The notes under the pieces were generated by a model. That model made no database searches. It was not told the DNA's origin and saw nothing but the letters and a program-made list of their open reading frames with translations. DNA of 64,000 nt, from contig NC_134399.1 of NCBI RefSeq assembly GCF_050003625.1, positions 222,760,975-222,824,974 of the forward strand, in the 5' to 3' direction. Position numbers and translations under genes: made by a program. This document shows positions 22,101-34,222 of the stretch, one piece after another. The stretch's first letter is position 1. The number at the start of each line of letters is the position of its first letter. This stretch comes from Haematobia irritans. Its lineage: Eukaryota; Arthropoda; Insecta; Diptera; Muscidae.

Positions 22101-23010
22101 TAGAAAATTTTGTCAAAATATTATTTCTATAGAAAATTTTCTTGAAATTTTGTTTCTATAGAAAATTTGGTCAAAATTTTATTTCAATAGAATATTTTGT
22201 CAAAATCTTTTTTCTATAAAAAATTTTGTCAAATTTTTATTTCTATAAAAAAATTTGCTCAACATTTTATTTTTATAGAAAATTTTGTCAAAATTTTATT
22301 TCAATAGAATATTTGGTCAAAATATAATTTTTATAGAAATTTTGTCAAAATTTTATTTCTATTGATAATATTTTCAAAATTTTGTTTTTATAAAAAAAGG
22401 TGTCAAAATTTTATTTCTATCGAAAATTTTGTCGAAATTTTACTTCTGTTGCAAATTTTTTTAAATATTTATTTATATAGAATTTTGTCAAAATTTTATT
22501 TCTATAGAAAATTTGGCAACATTTTATTTCGATAGAAAATTTGGTCAACATTTTATTTCTATAGAAATTTTTCTTACATTTTTTATTTCTATAGAAAATT
22601 TGATCAAACTTTTATTTCTATAGAAATTTTTCTCAAAATTTTATTTCTATAAAAAATTTTGTCAAAATTTTATCCCTGTTGAAAATTTGATCAAAATTTT
22701 ATTTCTATAGAAAAAAATTTTCAAAATTTAATTTTTATTAAAAATTTTGTCAAAATTGTATTTCTATAGAAAATTTTATCAAATTTTGTTTCCATAGAAA
22801 ATTTTGTTAAAATTTTATATCCATAGAAAATTTTTTCAAAATTTTATTTCTATAGAAAATTTTGTCAAAATTTTATTTCTATAGAAAAATTTGTCAAAAT
22901 TTTATTTCAATAGAAAATTTGTTCAAAATTTTGTTTGTTTTTCAAAATTATATTTTTATAGAAAATTTTCCCAAAATTTTATATCTACCAAAACATCAAG
23001 AATTTTACCA
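19200..23010 (+). repeat. 29-bp minisatellite array (3.8 kb)
   Basis: Tandem, diverged copies of the 29-bp unit CTATAGAAAATTTTGTCAAA plus ATTTTATTT. Each unit contains the perfect palindrome TTTCTATAGAAA and a near-palindrome centred on TTTTGTCAAAA. A 480-bp higher-order shift is visible: 21001-21430 recurs at 21481-21910 with the same variant units (for example TTTGGCAACATTTTATTTCA). Stop-poor frames of 60-80 codons in the array are artefacts of the repeat. Confidence 0.93.
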
Positions 23011-23131
23011 AACAGAAAAAAAAATTGGTAGAAGTCTACCAAGTGTGGCAACTATGGAGGTAATACAATTTTTTTTTACGTAATATACGTTGCAGTTTCC
23101 TATGTTTTAAGATAATAAAGCACATGGAACC

Positions 23132-25158
23132 TTTTTTATACCCTCCACCATAGGATGGGGGTATATTAACTTTGTCATTCCGTTTGTAACACATCGAAAT
23201 ATTGCTCTAAGACCCCATAAAGTATATATATTCTGGGTCGTGGTGAAATTCTGAGTCGATCTAAGCATGTCCGTCCGTCCGTCCGTCTGTCCGTCCGTCC
23301 GTCTGTCCGTCTGTCCGGCTGTCCGTCCGTCTGTGGAAATCACGCTAACTTCCGAACGAAACAAGCTATCGACTTGAAACTTGGCACAAGTAGTTGTTAT
23401 TGATGTAGGTCGGATGGTATTGAAAATGGGCCATATCGGACCACGTTTACGTATAGCCCCCATATAAACCGATCCCCAAATTTGGCTTGGGGAGCCTCCC
23501 GGAGCAGCAAAATTCATCCGATCCGGTTGAAACCATGCAAAAATTGGTCCATATCGGTCCATAATTATATATAGCCCCCATATAAACCGATCCCCAGATT
23601 TGACCTCCGGAGCCTCTTGGAGGGGCAAAATTCATCCGATCCGATTGAAATTTGGTACCTGATGTTAGTATATGGTCTCTAACAACCATGCAAAAATTGG
23701 TCCATATCGGTCCATAATTATATATAGCCCCCATATAAACCGATCCCCAGATTTGACCTCCGGAGACTTTAGGAGGGGCAAAATTCATCCGATCCGGTTG
23801 AAATTTGGTACCTGATGTTAGTATACGGCCTCTAACAACCATGCAAAAATTGGTCCATATCGGTCCATAATTATATAAAGCTCCCATATAAACCGATCCC
23901 CAGATTTGACCACCGAAGCCTCTTGGAGGAGCAAAATTCATCCGATGCGGTTGAAATTTAGTACGTGGTCTTAGTATACGGTTTTTAACAACCATGCAAA
24001 AATTGGTCCATATCGGTCCATAATTATATATAGCCCCCATATAAACCGATCCCCAGATTTGACCTCCGGAGCCTCTTGGAGAGGCAAAATTCATCCGATC
24101 CGGTTGAAATTTGGTACCTGATGTTAGTTTACGGCCTCTAATAACCATGCAAAAATTGGTCCATATCGGTCCATAATTATATATAGCCCCCATATAAACC
24201 GATCCCCAGATTTGACCTCCGGAGCCTCTTGGAAGAGCAAAATTCATCCAATCCAGTTGAAATTTGGTACATGGTGTTAGTATATGGTCTCTAACAACCA
24301 TGCAAAAATTGGTCCATATCGGTCCATAATTATATATAGTTCCCATATAAACCGTCCCCAGATTTGACGTCCGGAACCTCTTGGAGGAGCAAAAGTCATC
24401 CGATACGGTTGAAATTTAGTACATTTGGTCAATATATGGCCTCTAACAGCCATGTAAAAATTGGTCCATACCGGTCTTTAGTTATATATAGCCGATGACT
24501 TATTACACAAAAATTGGTCCATATCGCCAAAAATAATCTACCAAAACTTTATTTCCATAGAAAATTTTGTCAAATTTTATTACTCTAGAAAGTTTTGTCA
24601 AAATTTCATTTCTATAGAAAGTTTTGTCAAAAGTTTATTTCTATACAAATGTTTGTCAAAATTTTATTTCCATAGAAAATTTTGTCAAAATTTTATTTCT
24701 ATAGAAAATTTTGTAATCTACCAAAACTTTATTTCCATAGAAAATTTTGTCAAATTTTATTACTATAGAAAGTTTTGTTAAAATTTCATTTCTATAGAAA
24801 GTTTTGTCAAAAGTTTATTTCTATAGAAATGTTTGTCAAAATTTTATTTCTATAGAAAATTTTGTAAATAATTTATTTCTGTAGAAAATTTTGTCAACAT
24901 TTTATTTCTATACAAAATTTTGTCAAAATTTTATTTCTATACAAAATTTTGTCAACATTTTATTTCTATAGAAAATTTTGTCAAGTTTTTATTTCTATAG
25001 AAAATTTTGTCAAATTTTTATTTCTATAGAAAATTTTGTCAAAATTTTATTTCTATAGAAAATTTTGTCAAGGTTTCATTTCTATAGAAAATTTTGTCAA
25101 AATTTTATTTCTATAGAAAATTTTGTCAAACTAGATTATATACGTATTTAATTGGCTT
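23132..25158 (-). mobile_element. DINE-like family A, 5'-truncated copy (segment 1)
   Basis: Minus orientation. The 3' hairpin lies at 23135-23165, the GTCC microsatellite at about 23272-23335, then seven 153-bp units (23450-24515) and about 600 bp of 29-bp minisatellite (24520-25135). It ends at GATTATATACGTATTTAATT and is joined head-to-tail to the 3' end of segment 2. The 5' terminal ~220 bp are absent. It is nearly identical to segment 2 except for a short deletion at about 23528 and one fewer microsatellite step. Confidence 0.88.
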
Positions 25159-27435
25159 TTTATACCCTCCACCATAGGATGGGGGTATATTAACTTTGTC
25201 ATTCCGTTTGTAACACATCGAAATATTGCTCTAAGACCCCATAAAGTATATATATTCTGGGTCGTGGTGAAATTCTGAGTCGATCTAAGCATGTCCGTCC
25301 GTCCGTCCGTCTGTCCGTCCGTCCGTCTGTCCGTCTGTCCGTCTGTCCGGCTGTCCGTCCGTCTGTGGAAATCACGCTAACTTCCGAACGAAACAAGCTA
25401 TCGACTTGAAACTTGGCACAAGTAGTTGTTATTGATGTAGGTCGGATGGTATTGAAAATGGGCCATATCGGACCACGTTTACGTATAGCCCCCATATAAA
25501 CCGATCCCCAAATTTGGCTTGGGGAGCCTCCCGGAGCAGCAAAATTCATCCGATCCGGTTGAAATTTGGTAAGTGGTCTTAGCATACGGTCTCTAACAAC
25601 CATGCAAAAATTGGTCCATATCGGTCCATAATTATATATAGCCCCCATATAAACCGATCCCCAGATTTGACCTCCGGAGCCTCTTGGAGGGGCAAAATTC
25701 ATCCGATCCGATTGAAATTTGGTACCTGATGTTAGTATATGGTCTCTAACAACCATGCAAAAATTGGTCCATATCGGTCCATAATTATATATAGCCCCCA
25801 TATAAACCGATCCCCAGATTTGACCTCCGGAGACTTTAGGAGGGGCAAAATTCATCCGATCCGGTTGAAATTTGGTACCTGATGTTAGTATACGGCCTCT
25901 AACAACCATGCAAAAATTGGTCCATATCGGTCCATAATTATATATAGCTCCCATATAAACCGATCCCCAGATTTGACCACCGAAGCCTCTTGGAGGAGCA
26001 AAATTCATCCGATGCGGTTGAAATTTAGTACGTGGTCTTAGTATACGGTTTTTAACAACCATGCAAAAATTGGTCCATATCGGTCCATAATTATATATAG
26101 CCCCCATATAAACCGATCCCCAGATTTGACCTCCGGAGCCTCTTGGAGAGGCAAAATTCATCCGATCCGGTTGAAATTTGGTACCTGATGTTAGTTTACG
26201 GCCTCTAATAACCATGCAAAAATTGGTCCATATCGGTCCATAATTATATATAGCCCCCATATAAACCGATCCCCAGATTTGACCTCCGGAGCCTCTTGGA
26301 AGAGCAAAATTCATCCAATCCAGTTGAAATTTGGTACATGGTGTTAGTATATGGTCTCTAACAACCATGCAAAAATTGGTCCATATCGGTCCATAATTAT
26401 ATATAGTTCCCATATAAACCGTCCCCAGATTTGACGTCCGGAACCTCTTGGAGGAGCAAAAGTCATCCGATACGGTTGAAATTTAGTACATTTGGTCAAT
26501 ATATGGCCTCTAACAGCCATGTAAAAATTGGTCCATACCGGTCTTTAGTTATATATAGCCGATGACTTATTACACAAAAATTGGTCCATATCGCCAAAAA
26601 TAATCTACCAAAACTTTATTTCAATAGAAAATTTTGTCAAATTTTATTACTCTAGAAAGTTTTGTCAAAATTTCATTTCTATAGAAAGTTTTGTCAAAAG
26701 TTTATTTCTATACAAATGTTTGTCAAAATTTTATTTCCATAGAAAATTTTGTCAAAATTTTATTTCTATAGAAAATTTTGTAATCTACCAAAACTTTATT
26801 TCCATAGAAAATTTTGTCAAATTTTATTACTATAGAAAGTTTTGTTAAAATTTCATTTCTATAGAAAGTTTTGTCAAAAGTTTATTTCTATAGAAATGTT
26901 TGTCAAAATTTTATTTCTATAGAAAATTTTGTAAATAATTTATTTCTGTAGAAAATTTTGTCAACATTTTATTTCTATACAAAATTTTGTCAAAATTTTA
27001 TTTCTATACAAAATTTTGTCAACATTTTATTTCTATAGAAAATTTTGTCAAGTTTTTATTTCTATAGAAAATTTTGTCAAATTTTTATTTCTATAGAAAA
27101 TTTTGTCAAAATTTTATTTCTATAGAAAATTTTGTCAAGGTTTCATTTCTATAGAAAATTTTGTCAAAATTTTATTTCTATAGAAAATTTTGTCAAACTA
27201 GATTATATACGTATTTAATTGGCTTTTTTTTGTTTAATATATACCCCGTATGGGCTAACTTACAATTTAGAAGACAGTGTTAAAAAGTTTTACGATACCT
27301 TGCCATCGGCAAGTGTTATCGCAACCCAAGTAATTCGATTGTGGATGACAGCCTTTAGTAGAAGTTCCTACGCAATCCATGGTGGAGGGTACATAAGATT
27401 CGGCCTGGCCGAACTTACGGCCGTATATACTTGTT
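25159..27435 (-). mobile_element. DINE-like family A, full-length copy (segment 2)
   Basis: Minus orientation, about 2.28 kb. In element order: 5' CTTGTT/AACAAG end at 27435, palindrome TTCGGCCAGGCCGAA, sub-terminal TACCCTCCACCATGG, about 200 bp unique, 29-bp minisatellite (27205-26600), seven 153-bp units (26580-25480), a conserved block, the GTCC microsatellite (25290-25370) and the 3' hairpin at 25161-25190. It shows the full architecture of the family here, including the minisatellite as an internal module. It sits inside the hAT-like element F2. Confidence 0.9.
25199..26413 (-). other. Repeat-encoded open frame, probably non-coding
   Basis: A 404-codon frame arises because the 153-bp unit equals 51 codons and one frame has no stop. 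Each unit reads MGAIYNYGPIWTNFCMVV, TKFQPDRMNFA and GSGGQIWGSVY. It then runs through the microsatellite as DGRTDGRTDRR repeats and ends in the conserved block. The frame is broken in segment 3 at about 29470 by a one-base insertion and altered in segment 1 by a deletion, so there is no sign of coding constraint. No signal peptide or known domain. Confidence 0.6.
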
Positions 27436-27567
27436 GTTTTGTAAATTTTGTTTAAATTTAACGAACAATATTGTAGGGGAAATTGTTGGGAATGTAGGGT
27501 ATAGTAGGGAACTTTTTTGTCCTTGTAGGGTAAACAGAAAATTTTCCCTGTCAACACTGCTGGGGGT

Positions 27568-28087
27568 TTGCATTCATCTCCGTCTTTCCAAGTGTCCTTG
27601 AGTGAGAGTCTTGAAGTGGAAATACTGTATATAAGAAAATGTTATACTTTCAATTTTAATATCTATATATTTAATCGTAAAAATTTTCTTTTTGAATATG
27701 TTTCATTTGAGCCTATAGAAAATCTTAACTTTTCCGCATTAAATTTCCAAATAACCTCTGCAAACAATAGTTGCTGTCAACTATACAACCTTATTAAATA
27801 TTGTGTAAATATGTGTTTTAATTATGGTAATTAAATTAAAAATCACATCTCGTTTAAATATTCACACCGAAGCATAAAGGCCAACGTATAATAAATATTT
27901 ATTCCATAATCCAAACACATTTCCCAGCAATTGGCGTAAAACATTCCAATGGGTATTTATGGTCTGGACATAGGATGATGGTGTTAATTATATTTATCTA
28001 TAAAGCCACACTAAATGTATTTAAATCGATACAATAACAAATGAGTACAATGAGAAAATTACACATTTAAAAATGTAATGGAAAGAA
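27568..28087. other. Spacer between inverted DINE-A copies; no gene seen
   Basis: About 520 bp of AT-rich DNA. An 88-codon frame (27568-27834, plus) has no recognisable motif. It separates the 8-bp TSD of F2 from the inverted DINE-A copy. Confidence 0.55.
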
Positions 28088-30364
28088 AACAAGTATATAC
28101 GGCCGTAAGTTCGGCCAGGCCGAATCTTATGTACCCTCCACCATGGATTGCGTAGGAACTTCTACTAAAGGCTGTCATCCACAATCGAATTACTTGGGTT
28201 GCGATAACACTTGCCGATGGCAAGGTATCGTAAAACTTTTTAACACTGTCTTCTAAATTGTAAGTTAGCCCATACGGGGTATATATTAAACAAAAAAAAG
28301 CCAATTAAATACGTATATAATCTAGTTTGACAAAATTTTCTATAGAAATAAAATTTTGACAAAATTTTCTATAGAAATGAAACCTTGACAAAATTTTCTA
28401 TAGAAATAAAATTTTGACAAAATTTTCTATAGAAATAAAAATTTGACAAAATTTTCTATAGAAATAAAAACTTGACAAAATTTTCTATAGAAATAAAATG
28501 TTGACAAAATTTTGTATAGAAATAAAATTTTGACAAAATTTTGTATAGAAATAAAATGTTGACAAAATTTTCTACAGAAATAAATTATTTACAAAATTTT
28601 CTATAGAAATAAAATTTTGACAAACATTTCTATAGAAATAAACTTTTGACAAAACTTTCTATAGAAATGAAATTTTAACAAAACTTTCTATAGTAATAAA
28701 ATTTGACAAAATTTTCTATGGAAATAAAGTTTTGGTAGATTACAAAATTTTCTATAGAAATAAAATTTTGACAAAATTTTCTATGGAAATAAAATTTTGA
28801 CAAACATTTGTATAGAAATAAACTTTTGACAAAACTTTCTATAGAAATGAAATTTTGACAAAACTTTCTAGAGTAATAAAATTTGACAAAATTTTCTATG
28901 GAAATAAAGTTTTGGTAGATTATTTTTGGCGATATGGACCAATTTTTGTGTAATAAGTCATCGGCTATATATAACTAAAGACCGGTATGGACCAATTTTT
29001 ACATGGCTGTTAGAGGCCATATATTGACCAAATGTACTAAATTTCAACCGTATCGGATGACTTTTGCTCCTCCAAGAGGTTCCGGACGTCAAATCTGGGG
29101 GCGGTTTATATGGGAACTATATATAATTATGGACCGATATGGACCAATTTTTGCATGGTTGTTAGAGACCATATACTAACACCATGTACCAAATTTCAAC
29201 TGGATTGGATGAATTTTGCTCTTCCAAGAGGCTCCGGAGGTCAAATCTGGGGATCGGTTTATATGGGGGCTATATATAATTATGGACCGATATGGACCAA
29301 TTTTTGCATGGTTATTAGAGGCCGTAAACTAACATCAGGTACCAAATTTCAACCGGATCGGATGAATTTTGCCTCTCCAAGAGGCTCCGGAGGTCAAATC
29401 TGGGGATCGGTTTATATGGGGGCTATATATAATTATGGACCGATATGGACCAATTTTTGCATGGTTGTTATAAAACCGTATACTAAGACCACGTACTAAA
29501 TTTCAACCGCATCGGATGAATTTTGCTCCTCCAAGAGGCTTCGGTGGTCAAATCTGGGGATCGGTTTATATGGGAGCTATATATAATTATGGACCGATAT
29601 GGACCAATTTTTGCATGGTTGTTGGAGGCCGTATACTAACATCAGGTACCAAATTTCAACCGGATCGGATGAATTTTGCCCCTCCTAAAGTCTCCGGAGG
29701 TCAAATCTGGGGATCGGTTTATATGGGGGCTATATATAATTATGGACCGATATGGACCAATTTTTGCATGGTTGTTAGAGACCATATACTAACATCAGGT
29801 ACCAAATTTCAATCGGATCGGATGAATTTTGCCCCTCCAAGAGGCTCCGGAGGTCAAATCTGGGGATCGGTTTATATGGGGGCTATATATAATTATGGAC
29901 CGATATGGACCAATTTTTGCATGGTTGTTAGAGACCGTATGCTAAGACCACTTACCAAATTTCAACCGGATCGGATGAATTTTGCTGCTCCGGGAGGCTC
30001 CCCAAGCCAAATTTGGGGATCGGTTTATATGGGGGCTATACGTAAACGTGGTCCGATATGGCCCATTTTCAATACCATCCGACCTACATCAATAACAACT
30101 ACTTGTGCCAAGTTTCAAGTCGATAGCTTGTTTCGTTCGGAAGTTAGCGTGATTTCCACAGACGGACGGACAGCCGGACAGACGGACGGACGGACAGACG
30201 GACGGACGGACAGACGGACGGACGGACGGACATGCTTAGATCGACTCAGAATTTCACCACGACCCAGAATATATATACTTTATGGGGTCTTAGAGCAATA
30301 TTTCGATGTGTTACAAACGGAATGACAAAGTTTATATACCCCCATCCTATGGTGGAGGGTATAA
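28088..30364 (+). mobile_element. DINE-like family A, full-length inverted copy (segment 3)
   Basis: Plus orientation, essentially the reverse complement of segment 2. AACAAGTATATACGGCC starts at 28088 and the palindrome and sub-terminal repeat follow. The 29-bp minisatellite occupies 28325-28920, the 153-bp units 28960-30060, a GACGGACGGACAGACGG tract 30160-30230, and the 3' hairpin ends at 30364. With segment 2 it forms two arms of about 2.27 kb around a 652-bp spacer. Unlike segments 1 and 2 it does not sit in F2. Confidence 0.9.
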
Positions 30365-31520
30365 AAATACTCCAGTATTTACAGGATGGTTTTCCTGAAA
30401 CTCTGAACCCAATTTTCATTTTTCCCAGTGCATATTCATGCGAAATACATTGCAATGCAATCTCGTGAACAGTTTTTGACAAGTTTTGAATTTATGATTA
30501 AATAATTTAATAAGTGCAAACTTGTATGGCAAATACATAATAATATTATTATGCAAATAGCCAATAGGCCATATCCACATACCGATACAAACACTCACAC
30601 TCAAACAATGGGCAATTGTATTGACCAATGATTCTATGAATTGGATTTAATTTTCATTGGTAATGTGATTATGGCAAATAAATGTCATTCAAAAAAAAAT
30701 AACGATTTAAACTTTTTCGTTCGATTATTATAATTATAAACAATTATGCTGAATTCATTGAGTAATTGAACTATAAAATACCATTAATCTAAATTGAATA
30801 TAAAAATAAAAACAAAAACGTTTTTTTTTTTGAGATTTTATCTCTACGACTACTGCTACTAATCCTTTATTTTCCCACAATACTTAAAATTAATAAAGAC
30901 AATTCTTTGGACTTTTTTTTTGAAATCAACCATTATCTGCAACACATTTTTTTTTCAAAGGAATTTTCATTAGTCTATTGTTTGTAGTTGGTGGATGGCT
31001 CCACCTAAATCCCCTCTTAGTATGATTCTATCTCCTCATTGACATCCTTCCTTATTCGCATTGATTCCTTTCTTGAAGTTTTGCTCTTTTATCTATAGCG
31101 AAATAGATGGTATGCTGCGTTGTTGGTGTGAGTCCCGTAAATGATTCATTTTTCTGTTCTATCTTTTGTGCAGCAATTTCACTGTTGCATAAGTTATAAG
31201 TTCACGCCATTCTTAGTCCTTAAGATTCTCTTTAAGCCTTTTTCTTTCAGCTGTGGCAATGTCTCCAGCGTTTTGGGCATTAATACAGTTTTTGAAGATG
31301 ACACAGTGTTGTGTATTCGAATTAGAGTTATTGTTGAGAATATTGCAAAAGTGGCACAAATAGTGTCATTGACAAGAGCATTTTATTTAAAAGAGTGACA
31401 CTCTTTATCATAAAAATAAAAAATAATAATAAATAAAATAATATAAGTGTATAATAAAAAATTAAAAAATCATTTTTTAATTACAGGAAAAAAGTATGAA
31501 TTTATTCAACAGTCGTATTG
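30365..31520. other. AT-rich stretch with no recognisable gene
   Basis: Short frames (up to 85 codons at 31141-31398, plus) show no motif I recognise. Poly-T and poly-A runs are at 30820-30830 and 30917-30925. No element ends were found until D2 at 31523. Confidence 0.55.
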
Positions 31521-31522
31521 TA

Positions 31523-32504
31523 CACCCTCACAAAAAATCGCTTCTGTAACATATACTCCCAAACATATTTTGCTTCAAGCATATACATTTTTGGGTATTG
31601 CCCAAACATTTATATGTTTGATCTCTACCAATATATAATATGTTTGAAAGCATATTGGTCTAAACAATATATGTTTGGGTAGTCTAAGTTCCAAACATTT
31701 TGTATTTTTGCATCCAAATTCAATAATGTTGTCTTCCAAAAAACAATATATTATTATGTGAACATATAATATGTTTGGAAGCATTTTGCACCCAAAAATA
31801 TTATATGCTTAAAAAAAAATTCTCCCAAACAATATTGTGCTCAAAATTTTATTTATTTATTTATATATTTACAATCATAATGAATTATGAAAATAAACAG
31901 GTAATATAGGTGCTAACAACATAGGTTTTCGACCTGAATGCTCAAAATTTTGTTTCTGCCCAATTGTATATTCCCCGACATATTTCTCACTTCCACGAGA
32001 TTTTTTAGTTCTTAGCACCTTTTTCTGTAATACAAACATTGTAGAAGAAATTATTCAATTTTATGATTTTTTTTTTTCATTTTAATTTTACGTTTTGCCG
32101 GACGGGGATTCGAACAGCGGACCACACAGTTTGTAAGGATCAAAGAAGTAGCTGATCAATTGCCCAAGGAAAAATAAAATGTTAATTTTGTAATAACAAG
32201 CAACAACCACCAACTTAATTCAATATCGCTCCCGGTTAAATAGCGCTCCAAGCTACTAAACACATATATGTTTATAGGCTATTTCTAAATTAATATATGT
32301 TTGCATCCAAGCATATTATATTTACAAACATTTTATGTCCCAAACATAATATGTTCTAACATATTAACATATATGTCCCAAACATGTTATGCTAGTTTAT
32401 GAACATTATATGCTTGCACTCAAAAATATTGTGTTTAAAAATTTGTGTTCCAAACATATAATGTTTATAGCCAAACATATGAAAAACAGTCTTTTTCAAC
32501 CGTG
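31523..32504 (+). mobile_element. TA-type non-autonomous element D2
   Basis: A 982-bp element flanked by TA at 31521-31522 and 32505-32506. It begins CACCCTCACAAAAAATCGC and ends CTTTTTCAACCGTG. The arms repeat AACATATAATATGTTTGG and related words. At about 31975-32160 it carries the minus-strand tRNA-like half of the paired module, with the GGATTCGAAC B-box complement near 32107. The second tRNA-like half is missing. No transposase. Confidence 0.85.
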
Positions 32505-33054
32505 TATGAAAAAGGTGGCATATAAATGGGAAAAATGTGACATTTAGTTTCACAAAATTCTCATTGTATGAAAAACGGGGGCAAATTTGTCATTAAAATT
32601 ACACAAAGTATTGAGAGGAACTTTAATGACTTCACCAATTTCATAGGTCTGAAGATTTAAATTTTCGATACCATATCACATCCGTCAAATGTGTTGTGGG
32701 CTATATATAAAGATTTGTCCCATTTTTACCAGGAAAATGTTGGTATTTTGACCATTTTTGTCGAAATCAGAAAAACATATATATGGGAGCTATGTCTAAA
32801 TCTGAACCGATTTCAACCAAATTTGGCACGCATAGCTACAATGCTAATTCTACTCTCTGTGCAAAATTTCAATTAAATCGGAGTAAAAGATTGGTCACTG
32901 TGGTCATATGAGTGTAAATCGGGCGAACGATATATATGGGAGCTATATCTAAATCTGAACCGATTTCAATAAAATTTGACACACTTGACTATAGTACTAA
33001 TTGTTCTTCTTATAATATATCAAATCCAGTCCATTCGACCTAGAATCAGAGTTG

Positions 33055-33455
33055 TATAACGTGACAAAATTTATTTAGATAATTTTTGCGTACATTATTC
33101 AAACTCCGTCAACCAATACACCGACACGAGGCAAAAGTCATAATTATACTGAACAGCTTAGTGGTTGTGTGCTGTAACATCGAGGTGATTTCTGTTGACA
33201 AAATTCAATTCACGCTAGAGAAGCTAATTCTCAACCAGTTCATCGCACGAATTGCTTATATAGTTGCCACTTCCAATCAAAGGCAGACTCAGAAAGGCGC
33301 CTGACTGAGACACCAGCACAAACCAGCACATTATTGTATACAGTACTAATCGTTCTGCTCCTGGTTCGGTTATATTTTTGGCGTCGTCTGAGGAATTTAT
33401 TCTCAGACGCGAAATAAAAAGTATCACAGAGACCTTCGGGCCTTCTGTTGTCCCA
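33055..33455. other. Unassigned insertion with a stem-loop
   Basis: About 400 bp that do not match family B or any other repeat in the window. It has a strong hairpin at about 33378-33402 (CGTCTGAG / CTCAGACG arms) next to ATATTTTTGGCGTCG. The TGGCG word next to an LTR-like edge could be a gypsy-type primer-binding site, but no second LTR is present. That reading is weak. Confidence 0.3.
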
Positions 33456-34108
33456 CACTAAAAAAAAGCATACCCGGTTCCAAAGATTTTGTCTTTACTT
33501 TAAAAATTTTGGTATTGATTTCGAGCCAAAGAAGCGGAGAATACAAGTAATGATACTTTTAAGACACAATTCTCTTTTAAATTTGGGTTTTGTGTACTTG
33601 CTTCTAGGAAGCAAATTTTAATTTTTCGCTTCTTCAGCATTTTTTCTTCATATGCTATCAAAGTCCTTTAAAAACGAGTTAACGACAACTTTATTTTCCA
33701 CATTAAGACTCGACTTCCAGTATTACTTATGCTATGTTTCAAGTGAAAAACGTCTTTAAAATAAAGTGTTGAAAACATGTCCTATATTTGAACGAATTTT
33801 TGCTTTGTAGTCAAGATGCAAAAAGACAACAAATTTAAAGACAATTTCATTAAATTTAAAGAATTTTTCTGAATTATTAAAGTCAAGTTGACCTTAGCCC
33901 AAACATTTTTTCTTTCATGTTATGATACCCATTTTTAAGTGAAATCACTTAATTATAAGGACAATACGACTTCATTGAAAAGTTTATCGACTTTTGGACA
34001 AGGAAAAAACTTTATATTAGAGAAATGCGCCTTTTATGCTAAGAAAAATTTGCATTCGTATTTTAAAGACTTGAAATCTTTAACCCCACGTCAATATTTT
34101 TTTCAGTG
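33456..34108 (+). mobile_element. TA-type MITE I1
   Basis: A 653-bp element that begins CACTAAAAAAAAGCAT and ends AATATTTTTTTCAGTG, with TA directly after 34108 and CA before 33456. The interior has recurrent AATTTAAAGACAATTTC-like words. Related pieces lie at 42890-43181, around 35730-35978/37490-37731, and at 56740-56950. The 84-codon open frame inside (33939-34193) looks like chance. Confidence 0.7.
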
Positions 34109-34222
34109 TAAATCTGAACCGATTTCAACCAAATTTGGTACATCTGACTATAGTACTTATAGTTCTCCTGGTTCAAAATTTCAAGCAAATTAGGGTAAAA
34201 CTCTGGCTTCTGGGTCCATATA

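Larger units (their letters stand above)
19112..27559. mobile_element. hAT-like element F2 with 8-bp TSD, minisatellite interior
   Basis: The ends are CAGTGTTTCCACAAACAGGG at the left and TTTTCCCTGTCAACACTG at the right. CTGGGGGT occurs at 19104-19111 and 27560-27567 as a perfect 8-bp target-site duplication, the hAT signature. The element's own DNA is 19112-23131 plus 27436-27559. Between them two DINE-A copies have inserted. Its interior is mainly a 3.8 kb 29-bp minisatellite (19200-23010), then GGTAGAAGTCTACCAAGTGT and sequence matching F1. No transposase. Compared with F1 (660 bp) it is expanded by array growth. Confidence 0.88.

Noticed and set aside
23447..24346. 299-codon open frame
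   Set aside because: It is the 153-bp DINE-A unit read in its stop-free frame. Diverged copies elsewhere have stops, so it is a repeat artefact and not a gene.
27219..27455. 78-codon frame duplicated almost identically on the minus strand at 28059-28304
   Set aside because: The identity comes from two inverted copies of the DINE-A 5' end and not from selection on a protein.
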